DNA from: Amycolatopsis vastitatis | GTDB lineage: Bacteria; Actinomycetota; Actinomycetes; Mycobacteriales; Pseudonocardiaceae | NCBI RefSeq assembly: GCF_002234595.1 | Contig: NZ_NMUL01000027.1 | Location: 1 to 64,000, forward strand | Direction of reading: 5' to 3' | DNA length: 64,000 nucleotides | Part shown: positions 33,776-41,134 of the stretch, piece after piece | Layout of the letters: each line of letters begins with the position of its first letter | Position numbering within the stretch: the stretch's first letter is position 1 | Notes under the pieces: model-generated | What the model was told of the DNA's origin: nothing | Database searches by the model: none | The model's input: only the letters and a program-made list of their open reading frames with translations | Translations under genes and position numbers: made by a program

Positions 33776-34672
33776 ATGGGACATCGGCCAGAAGAGAACC
33801 TGCCTGTCGTCGTCGGCGTCGACGGATCGCCGACGGCACTCGACGCAGCCCGATGGGCCGCACGCGAAGCCGCACGCCGCGGGGCCCCGCTGGCGGTGAT
33901 CGGCGCCTTCAGCTGGTTCGGCACCCGGCACCTCGGCGATCCGGGCTTCGGCAGTCACTACCGCAAGGCGATGGTGACCCGCGCTCGTGCCGCCGTCTCT
34001 GCGGGCGTCGAGGCAGCCGCGGAGGCCGCCGGCGGCATCGAAATCTCCGGCCGGGTCGACGACGGCTTCCCGGTACCGCTGCTGGTTGCGGCCTCGCGTC
34101 GCGCCGAGCTGCTGGTCGTCGGTGACCGCGGCCTCGGCGGAGGCACGTCGCCGCTGACCGGTTCGGTCGCGATCGGACTGGCTGCGCACGCGGAATGCCC
34201 GGTCGTCGTCGTGCGCGGGGATCAGCCGTCCGAAAACGACGGCCCGGTGGTCGTCGGCATCGACGGCTCGCAGCTCAGCGAGGCGGCACTGGAGTTCGCC
34301 TTCCGGACGGCGGATCTGCGTGAAGCGCTGTTGATCGCGGTGCACGCCTGGACCGACGGCGCGCTCGACGCCGGCCTGGTGCCCTTGCTGGGCTGGGACG
34401 ACATCGAGACCGCCGAGCATCCGCTGCTGGCCGAATGGCTGGCGGGCTGGGAAGAGAAGTACCCCGACGTCGTGGTGCAGCGCGTCGTCGTGCGGGACCG
34501 GCCCGCTCACGCGGTGATCGAGCAGGCCACCGCCGCCGCGGCCCGGCTCGTGGTCGTCGGGTCGCACGGCCGTGGTGGTGCGACCGCTTTCGTGCTCGGT
34601 TCGGTCAGCCACGCGGTGCTGCACCACGCACCCTGCCCGGTCGCCGTCGTCCGTCCGGAAAGGACGCCGTGA
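33776..34672 (+). CDS. Tandem-domain universal stress protein
   Basis: The 298-residue product holds two UspA domains. Domain 1 starts LPVVVGVDGSPTALDAARWA with the ATP-binding loop GDRGLGGGTSPLTGSVA; domain 2 starts PVVVGIDGSQLSEAALEFA with GSHGRGGATAFVLGSVS. Both keep the G-x2-G-x9-G-S/T pattern, so ATP binding is likely. Usp pairs serve in dormancy and stress survival. ATG 33776 has GGAG upstream. The stop overlaps the next start (TGATG). Confidence 0.92.
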   Translation: MGHRPEENLPVVVGVDGSPTALDAARWAAREAARRGAPLAVIGAFSWFGTRHLGDPGFGSHYRKAMVTRARAAVSAGVEAAAEAAGGIEISGRVDDGFPVPLLVAASRRAELLVVGDRGLGGGTSPLTGSVAIGLAAHAECPVVVVRGDQPSENDGPVVVGIDGSQLSEAALEFAFRTADLREALLIAVHAWTDGALDAGLVPLLGWDDIETAEHPLLAEWLAGWEEKYPDVVVQRVVVRDRPAHAVIEQATAAAARLVVVGSHGRGGATAFVLGSVSHAVLHHAPCPVAVVRPERTP

Positions 34673-34929
34673 TGGGCGCACTCAACCGCCAGGAGCACCG
34701 CGCGCTGCGGGCCATCGAGAAAAGCATGAAAGCCGACGACCCCGAACTGGCCGAACAGCTTCGCTCGTTCGGCGGCGACGCGGTGAGACGGCTGTACCGG
34801 TACGCCGGATGGGCGGCGGGGCCGCTGCTCCTCCTCGGCGTCGGCATGGGCGACGCGGTATTGCTGGTGACCGGCCTGCTCCTCGCGATCTGGGCCGTGC
34901 TCGGCCGGACCGCGCGGACCGTCAGCTGA
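34672..34929 (+). CDS. DUF3040-type small membrane protein
   Basis: The 85-residue product begins LNRQEHRALRAIEKSMKADDPELAEQL, the DUF3040 pattern of actinobacteria, followed by one or two hydrophobic helices (AAGPLLLLGVGMGDAVLLVTGLLLAIWAVL). The function of the family is unknown. It is coupled to the Usp gene by TGATG, and its end overlaps the convergent LuxR gene by 8 bases. Confidence 0.82.
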   Translation: MGALNRQEHRALRAIEKSMKADDPELAEQLRSFGGDAVRRLYRYAGWAAGPLLLLGVGMGDAVLLVTGLLLAIWAVLGRTARTVS

Positions 34930-37687
34930 CCCTGTTCGCCGTCGCGGTGCGCAGCTGCCGTCGCGACGTGATGCCCAGCTTGGCGAAAACGGTACTCAGA
35001 TGCCATTCGACCGTGCGGGGGCTGATGAACAACCGCGCCCCGATCTCCGGGTTGGTCAGCCCCTCGCCGGCCAGGCGGGCGATCTGTGCTTCCTGCGGGG
35101 TGAGGGTCGCCGGCGCCCGGACGGCCGGCTTGCGCACGGTCGCCCCGGTCGCCTCGTACTCACGCCGCGCGCGCTCGGTGAACGCCTCGGCCCCGATTCC
35201 GCTCAGCAGCTCGTGGGCGAGGCCGAGCTGGTCCCGCGCGTCGTCACGGCGGTCCGCGCGCCGCAGCCACTCGCCGTGCAGCAGCCGGAACCGGGCGGCT
35301 TCCATCCGCACCCCGGCCCGGTCGAGCCGTTCGACCGCCTCGCGGTACAGCTCGTCGGCCGCACGTCCGTCGCTCACCTGCGCGGCCACCCCCGCCGCGG
35401 TGCCCAGGGCCCAGTCGGTCCCGCTCGCCCGGGCCAGCCCGCCGATCCGGGCGGCCGCCGCGGCCGCGTCCGCCGTCCGGCCGGTCCGGACCGCGGCTTC
35501 GACCAGCTCGACCGTCGACCCGAGGGACAGTCCCAGCTCCTGCGGGTACGCCGAACCGCGCCCAGCGGCGGCGTACGCCTCCTCGTAGCGCCCCAGGCTG
35601 TTGTGGAGCACCGCGGCCGCCCAGCCGGTCGCGGTCAGCACCTTCCCCTCGCCGCGCAGGAGCATGTCGTGGGTGATGACGTCGATCACCCGGCGCGTCT
35701 CGGCCTCGCCGCCGCGCCACGGTTCGAGCACCAGCGCGCCGTAGTGGGCGAAGAAACCACTGCCGGTGGCCTCGCCGATCGTGGTGGCTTCGGCCACGAG
35801 CGCGGCCGCCTCGGTGAGGTCCCCGGCGTAGACCCGGTTCGACAGCCGCAGCAGCAGCGCCGACGGCAGCACGGACAACGCCCTGGTGCCGCGGGCCAGC
35901 TCGACCAGCCTGGCCGAGAGAACGGACCAGGTGTCGAACTCCCAAGCGGCGTGCGCCATGCGGCAAGCGAGGGGGAGCCAGCCCAGCGCCTCGTCGTCGG
36001 CGAGCTCCGCGTCCCGCAAAGCGGTCAGTGCCTCCTGGACCAGCGGCACGCCGGCCGGGTAGCCCTCGACCGTCATCCGTGCGAGGCCTTCGAGGAGCAG
36101 GCCGGTTCGCGTCGCGTCCGGTGCGGGCGCCATGGTGAGCGTGGCCCTGGCGACCTTTTCGATGGCTTCGTCGCCCGGCATCCGGCCCGCGGTGAGCGCC
36201 GCGTAGATCGCGTCGCGGTAGGTCTGCCTGGCCAGGCCGGCGTCGAGCGGTTCGAGCTGTTTCGCCGCGTCGAGCAGCACCGGCAGACCGGCGCTGGCGC
36301 TGCGGGAGGCGAACATGACCTGGCCGCGCAGCAGGGTCGACTGGGCGCGGGCGAGGTCGTCGAGCGGGTTGAGGTCGGCCGCGTCCAGCAGCGTGAGTGC
36401 CTCGCCGAAGGCGCCGGCCTGGTGCTGGGCGTGGGCCGCCGCCAGCGATCGGGCACCGCGGCGGGCCGGGTCGGGGGTGAGCTGGGCGGCGCGGGCGAGG
36501 AAGGCCGCCGCGGCCGCGACGCCGCCGCGTGCCCGCGCCTGGTCTGCCGACCGTTCCAGCCCGGCGGCGACGGACTCGTCGAGCCCCGCGGTGGCGCAGG
36601 CCAGGTGCCAGGCGCGGCGGTCCGGGTCGGCCTGGGCGTCGGTCGCCTCCGAGAGCGCCCGGTGCACGGCCTGGCGGTCACGGGTGGGCGCCGCGCGGTA
36701 GGCCGCCGACCGGACCAGGGGGTGCCGGAACCGGACCCAGGTGTCCAAAGTGAGCAGCCCGGCCGCCTCCGCGGGGGCCGCCGCGTCGTCCGCCGCGATG
36801 TCCAGGCGCCGCGCGGCCCGCCGCACCAACGCGACGTCGCCGCCCGGCTCGGCGGCGGCGATGAGCAGCACGCGCTGGGTCTCCGCCGGCAGCGACCGGA
36901 CGCGGCGGAGGAACCCCTCTTCCAGCTGGCCGGATAGGGGCCGGGCGTCGGGACTGCCGAACCCGCCGGCCAGCTCCGCGGCGGTCAGGGTCCGCGGCAG
37001 TTCCAGGAGGGCGAGGGGGTTCCCGCGCGCCTCGGCCAGGATCCGCCCCCGGATCCGTTCGTCGAGCGGTCCCCGGGTCGCCGAGTCCAGCAGCACACCC
37101 GCGTCATAGCCGCTCAGCGCCGCCACCTCGAGCCGCGGCAGCGTCGTCAGCGCGTGGCCGGCGCTCGGGTCCCGCATCGCGAACACCAGCGCCACCTGCT
37201 CGGCGAGGAGGCGGCGCGCCACGAAGACGAGGATCTGGGCCGAGACCTGGTCCAGCCACTGGGCGTCGTCGACGAGACAGACGAGCGGCCGGTCCCCGGC
37301 CGCCTCGGCGAGCAGGCTCAGCACCGCCAGCCCGACCAGGAACCGGTCCGGCGGCGGCGCCGCGGTCAGGCCGAACACCGTGCCGAGTGCCTCGCGCTGG
37401 GGGCCCGGCAGCCGGTCGGCGTGCTCCAGGAACGGTGCGCACAGCTGGTGCAGCCCGCCGAAGGCGAGCTCCATCTCGGACTCGACGCCGGTGGCCCGCC
37501 CGACCTGGCAGCCGGTCGCGTTCCGCCGCAGGTACTCCAGCAGTGCCGTCTTGCCGATGCCGGCCTCGCCGTGCACCAGGACGGCCGCGCTCAGGCCACC
37601 CCGGACACCGGTCAGGAGGTCGTCGAGGGCTTCGCACTCATCTCGCCGCCCGACGAGGGTTTCCGGCGATCGGCTGTTTTGCATCAT
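34922..37687 (-). CDS. Large ATPase-LuxR (LAL-type) regulator, copy 2
   Basis: The 921-residue product has Walker A GEAGIGKT (residues 40-47), Walker B in LVCLVDDAQWLDQ, a helical repeat region and a C-terminal LuxR domain (LTPQEAQIARLAGEGLTNPEIGARLFISPRTVEWHLSTVFAKLG). It is clearly homologous over its whole length to the gene at 30945 and was probably produced by duplication. It is convergent with the DUF3040 gene and lies 49 bases downstream of the flavoprotein gene on the same strand, so the two may share a transcript. Start MMQNSRSPETLVGRRDE. Confidence 0.92.
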   Translation of the reverse strand: MMQNSRSPETLVGRRDECEALDDLLTGVRGGLSAAVLVHGEAGIGKTALLEYLRRNATGCQVGRATGVESEMELAFGGLHQLCAPFLEHADRLPGPQREALGTVFGLTAAPPPDRFLVGLAVLSLLAEAAGDRPLVCLVDDAQWLDQVSAQILVFVARRLLAEQVALVFAMRDPSAGHALTTLPRLEVAALSGYDAGVLLDSATRGPLDERIRGRILAEARGNPLALLELPRTLTAAELAGGFGSPDARPLSGQLEEGFLRRVRSLPAETQRVLLIAAAEPGGDVALVRRAARRLDIAADDAAAPAEAAGLLTLDTWVRFRHPLVRSAAYRAAPTRDRQAVHRALSEATDAQADPDRRAWHLACATAGLDESVAAGLERSADQARARGGVAAAAAFLARAAQLTPDPARRGARSLAAAHAQHQAGAFGEALTLLDAADLNPLDDLARAQSTLLRGQVMFASRSASAGLPVLLDAAKQLEPLDAGLARQTYRDAIYAALTAGRMPGDEAIEKVARATLTMAPAPDATRTGLLLEGLARMTVEGYPAGVPLVQEALTALRDAELADDEALGWLPLACRMAHAAWEFDTWSVLSARLVELARGTRALSVLPSALLLRLSNRVYAGDLTEAAALVAEATTIGEATGSGFFAHYGALVLEPWRGGEAETRRVIDVITHDMLLRGEGKVLTATGWAAAVLHNSLGRYEEAYAAAGRGSAYPQELGLSLGSTVELVEAAVRTGRTADAAAAAARIGGLARASGTDWALGTAAGVAAQVSDGRAADELYREAVERLDRAGVRMEAARFRLLHGEWLRRADRRDDARDQLGLAHELLSGIGAEAFTERARREYEATGATVRKPAVRAPATLTPQEAQIARLAGEGLTNPEIGARLFISPRTVEWHLSTVFAKLGITSRRQLRTATANRVS

Positions 37688-37736
37688 GTCTCCGCGAGGA
37701 GACTACCGGGACCGGCGCCGGGTCACCGGCAAGCGA

Positions 37737-39467
37737 TCATTCGACGAGCTTGCCCGCCGTCGAGACTTCCCGGACGAACGCCGCGATCTCCGTGGGCACC
37801 GGTGCCACCGCCTCACGGGTGATCTGCCCCGGTCCCGACCAGACCAGGTTGACCCGCAGCGCGGGGTCCGGCTCGGGGAAGTCGGAGCGGTTGTGGCAGC
37901 CACGGGTTTCCCGGCGCTCGATCGCGGCCTCCACGGTCGCGCGGGCGGCGACCAGGGACGACCGCAGGTCGAACGCGTGGGCCAGGTCCTGGAAGCCGGC
38001 CAGGTCGGGGTGCACGCCGACGTCCTCCGCGGTCGCTTCGATGTCGTCGAGCCGGCCCAGCGCCGTCTTCAGGCCCGGCTCGTCGCGCACCACACCGGCG
38101 TGCTCGGTCATCGTGTCGCGGATCGCCCGCTGCAGGGACCGGACGTTCTCGGGCCCGTCCGCCGCGAGCAGCCGGTCCACTTCGTCGCGGGCCTCGGCGA
38201 CCGCGGCGGCGTCACGCTGCTGGGCATCGAGGGCGGCCGAGTAGTCCGCGGCGGCGTCGCCCGCGATCCGGCCGTAGACGAGCAGCTCGATCAGCGAGTT
38301 GCCGCCGAGCCGGTTGGCCCCGTGCAACCCGCTCGCGGCCTCGCCGATGGCGTACAGGCCCGGCACGCCGGTGCCGTGGTCGTCCGGCCGCACCCAGACC
38401 CCGCCCATCGAGTAGTGGGCGGTCGGGGCGACCTCGATCGGCGTGGTGGTGATGTCGAGCATCTGCAGCTCGATCAGCGTCTGGTAGACGCGGGGGAGGC
38501 GCTGCATGATCGTCTCGCGGGGGAGGTGCGAGACGTCGAGCCACACCCCGCCGTTCCGGCTGCCGCGGCCTTCCTTGATCTCGGTGTAAGCGGCGAGGGC
38601 GACCCGGTCGCGGGTGGACAGCTCCATCCGGGCCGGGTCGTAGCGGGCCATGAACCGCTCGCCGAGCTGGTTGCGCAGGATGCCGCCCTCGCCGCGGGCC
38701 GCCTCGGACACGAGCGTGCCGGCCGCGTCCTCCGGGGCGATCAGCCCGGAGGGGTGGAACTGGACGAGCTCGGGATCGCGCAGGCGCGCGCCCGCCGTGA
38801 GGGCGAGCCGGAACGAGTCGCCGGTGTTCTCGTCACGCCGTGACGAGGTCCGCCGCCAGATCCGGGTGTGCCCGCCCGCGGCGAGGATCACGGCGTCGGC
38901 GTGGATCAGGTACCGGGTCCCGTCGCCCAGGTCGAACCCGTAGGCGCCGAAGACGACGCCGTCGCGCGTGAGGATCCGGGTCACGTACATCGTGTCGATG
39001 ATCGGCACGGACAGCTGCCGGGCCCGGTTCACCAGGGTCCGCTGGATCTCCAGGCCGGTGTAGTCGCCGGCGAACGCGGTCCGGCGGAAGGTGTGCGCGC
39101 CGAAGAACCGCTGGGAGATCCGCCCGTCGGCCTCGCGCGCGAACGGCATGCCCCAGCTTTCCAGCTCCGCGATGCCGCGAGCGGCGCCCTCGGCGACGAT
39201 CCGGACGGTGCGCGGGTCGGCGAGGAAGTAGCTCTCCTGCAGCGTGTCCGCGGCGTGCTGCTGCCAGGTGTCCTCGACGTCCATGGTGCCGAGTGCCGCG
39301 TTGATCCCGCCCGCGGCGAGGTTGGTGTGGGCGTCCGAGCTGGGCCGCTTGCCCACCAGGAGCACCTCGGTGCCGCGTTCGGCCAGCCGGATCGCCGCCC
39401 GCAGGCCGGAGCCGCCGGTGCCGATCACCAATACGGAGGTCGCGAGCCTGCGCTCGGTCGGGTTCAT
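37737..39467 (-). CDS. FAD-dependent succinate dehydrogenase/fumarate reductase/L-aspartate oxidase-type flavoprotein
   Basis: The 576-residue product has the N-terminal dinucleotide motif VLVIGTGGSGLRAAIRLAE, HTNLAAGGINAAL, the substrate-site elements QFHPSGL, SEAARGEGG and AHYSMGGVWV, the GLHGANRLGGNSL motif, and the C-terminal helical domain. This is the SdhA/FrdA/NadB family. No iron-sulphur or membrane subunit is adjacent, so it may work as a soluble oxidase or with distant partners; NadB is possible but nadA and nadC are absent. The start ATG 39467 gives MNPTERRLATSVL. Confidence 0.85.
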   Translation of the reverse strand: MNPTERRLATSVLVIGTGGSGLRAAIRLAERGTEVLLVGKRPSSDAHTNLAAGGINAALGTMDVEDTWQQHAADTLQESYFLADPRTVRIVAEGAARGIAELESWGMPFAREADGRISQRFFGAHTFRRTAFAGDYTGLEIQRTLVNRARQLSVPIIDTMYVTRILTRDGVVFGAYGFDLGDGTRYLIHADAVILAAGGHTRIWRRTSSRRDENTGDSFRLALTAGARLRDPELVQFHPSGLIAPEDAAGTLVSEAARGEGGILRNQLGERFMARYDPARMELSTRDRVALAAYTEIKEGRGSRNGGVWLDVSHLPRETIMQRLPRVYQTLIELQMLDITTTPIEVAPTAHYSMGGVWVRPDDHGTGVPGLYAIGEAASGLHGANRLGGNSLIELLVYGRIAGDAAADYSAALDAQQRDAAAVAEARDEVDRLLAADGPENVRSLQRAIRDTMTEHAGVVRDEPGLKTALGRLDDIEATAEDVGVHPDLAGFQDLAHAFDLRSSLVAARATVEAAIERRETRGCHNRSDFPEPDPALRVNLVWSGPGQITREAVAPVPTEIAAFVREVSTAGKLVE

Positions 39468-39632
39468 GCGTCGTCCTCTCGTCGTCCGGTGAAGGCGCCC
39501 GGCGGCGGGTGGGACCAGCCACGCTCTGCTTGACGCGTACTCCGGGGAGCCGTCTGAAACCCGGTGTTCTCGCTCTTACCTCGCGGCTCGGCCGGGCACC
39601 TTTCACCACCAGGACAATGCGGCCCGCGCGGA

Positions 39633-39654
39633 TGTGACTGCCTCCTGCGTCACA
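39633..39654. promoter_or_regulatory. TGTGAC-N10-GTCACA inverted repeat before the SDR gene
   Basis: The perfect 6-base inverted half-sites lie about 60 bases before the SDR start, in the promoter region shared with the divergent flavoprotein gene. The half-site recalls CRP-like boxes, but the spacer is longer than in a standard CRP site (TGTGA-N6-TCACA). The regulator is unknown. Confidence 0.45.
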
Positions 39655-39714
39655 CATCCCTGTGCCGGCTTGTCCTTGCTGCGGAAGCGCGTTCGCCGAA
39701 CGAAGGGAAATGTC

Positions 39715-40458
39715 GTGAAGGTCGTCGTAATCGGGGGAACCGGGCTGATCGGCTCGAAGCTGGTCGGCAAGCTGGGTGAGCACGGTCACGAGGCGGTGGC
39801 CGCCGCTCCGAACACCGGGGTGAACACCCTGACCGGAGAAGGGCTGGCCGAGGTGCTGGAGGGCGCCGCGGTGGTGGTGGACGTGTCGAACTCGCCGTCG
39901 TTCGCCGACGAGCCGGTGATGGAGTTCTTCCGGACCTCCACCACCAACCTGCTCGAGTGCGCGGCGAAGGCCGGGGTGGGGCACTACGTGGCGCTGTCGG
40001 TGGTCGGCACGGACCGGATGCTGGAGTCGGGCTACTTCCGCGCCAAAAGCGTTCAGGAGCGGCTGATCCGCGAGTCGGGTCAGGCGTACTCGATCGTGCA
40101 CGCCACCCAGTTCTTCGAGTTCGTCAAGACCATCGCGGACATCAGCACGGTCGACGGCGTGGTCCACCTGCCGCCGGGGCTGATCCAGCCGATGGCCGCC
40201 GAGGACGTCGCCGCCGGCCTCGGCCACGTCGCCATCGGGCAGCCGGTGAACGGCCTCCGCGAGATCGGCGGCCCGGAGCAGTACCAGCTGCCCGAGCTGG
40301 TGCGCAAGGGCCTCGCGGCCAAGGGCGATCCCCGTGACGTCGTGGTCGACGAGCAGGCCACCTACTACGGGGTCCGGCTGAGCGAGCGGACGCTGCTGCC
40401 CGGCCCGGACGCCCGGCTCGGGGAGATCACGTTCGACAAGTGGCTCGCGCAGCAATGA
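39715..40458 (+). CDS. Atypical SDR / NmrA-like NAD(P)-binding protein
   Basis: The 247-residue product starts VKVVVIGGTGLIGSKLVGKL, the nucleotide motif of atypical SDR proteins, and continues with LEGAAVVVDVSNSPSFAD and VGHYVALSVVGTDRM. There is no YxxxK catalytic pair of classical SDRs. Such proteins are reductases or redox sensors. GTG 39715 has AAGGGA at a proper distance; a longer upstream reading is less likely. It overlaps the YceI gene by ATGA. Confidence 0.85.
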   Translation: MKVVVIGGTGLIGSKLVGKLGEHGHEAVAAAPNTGVNTLTGEGLAEVLEGAAVVVDVSNSPSFADEPVMEFFRTSTTNLLECAAKAGVGHYVALSVVGTDRMLESGYFRAKSVQERLIRESGQAYSIVHATQFFEFVKTIADISTVDGVVHLPPGLIQPMAAEDVAAGLGHVAIGQPVNGLREIGGPEQYQLPELVRKGLAAKGDPRDVVVDEQATYYGVRLSERTLLPGPDARLGEITFDKWLAQQ

Positions 40459-41018
40459 CCACGGCGGCGAAGCTCTCGATTCCCGGCTACGTCGCGGGGG
40501 TCTGGGACGTCGACGCCGTCCACTCCGACGTGTCCTTCACCGTGCCGCACATGATGGTGAGCAAGGTGCACGGCCGGTTCGCGCGGTTCACGGGCCGGAT
40601 CGTGACCGGCGACGACGTGACCGGCTCGTCGGTCACGGCCACGGTCGAGGCCGCGTCGGTGGACACGGGCAACGAATGGCGGGACAAGGACGTGCGCTCG
40701 GCCTCGTTCCTCGACGTGGAAAACCACCCGCTCTGGACCTTCCGCTCGACCGGCGTGCGGGTCGACGGCGACGGCCTCGTCGCCGACGGCGACCTGACCA
40801 TCAAGGGCATCACCCGGCCCGTGTCGCTGGCGCTCGAGGTGAACGGCATCGTGCCGGACACGGCCGGCGGCACCCGGGCCGGCATCTCGGCTTCGACGAC
40901 CATCGACCGCAACGACTTCGGCGTCACGGTCAAGCTGCCGCTCGACGGCGGCGGGGTCGTGGTCGGCGAGAAGGTGCAGATCACTCTCGAGATCGAGGCG
41001 GTGCTGCGCCAGGTGTGA
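40455..41018 (+). CDS. YceI-family lipid-binding protein
   Basis: The 187-residue product shows the YceI lipocalin-like beta-barrel: GVWDVDAVHSDVSFTVPHMM, RFTGRIVTGDD, NEWRDKDVRSASFLDVENHP and LTIKGITRPVSLAL. YceI proteins bind polyisoprenoids or amphiphiles. No signal peptide is present, as in many actinobacterial members, so it is probably cytosolic. The start overlaps the SDR stop (ATGA), which suggests both proteins are made together in a redox or detoxification response. Confidence 0.9.
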   Translation: MTTAAKLSIPGYVAGVWDVDAVHSDVSFTVPHMMVSKVHGRFARFTGRIVTGDDVTGSSVTATVEAASVDTGNEWRDKDVRSASFLDVENHPLWTFRSTGVRVDGDGLVADGDLTIKGITRPVSLALEVNGIVPDTAGGTRAGISASTTIDRNDFGVTVKLPLDGGGVVVGEKVQITLEIEAVLRQV

Positions 41019-41043
41019 TCCGCCGGGCGCGTCACGCGAGTCC

Positions 41044-41101
41044 GGCGTCGCGAATGACTCGTTGGGACCTCTGGCGTCCCGAATGAGTCATTCGCGACGC
41101 C
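41044..41101. terminator. Nested bidirectional hairpin between convergent genes
   Basis: Arms GGCGTCGCGAATGACTC (41044-41060) and its exact complement (41085-41101) enclose 24 bases that contain a second stem GGGAC/GTCCC. The inner part of the right side also forms GAATGAGTCATTC. It lies between the YceI gene and the third LuxR gene and probably terminates both. Confidence 0.75.
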
Positions 41102-41134
41102 ACCACCCCCGGGTCCGCGCGGACCAGGGACCGG

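Noticed and set aside
39633..39654. CRP-type site
   Set aside because: Half-sites fit, but the spacer is 12 rather than 6 bases between TGTGA and TCACA, so it is listed only as an inverted repeat.
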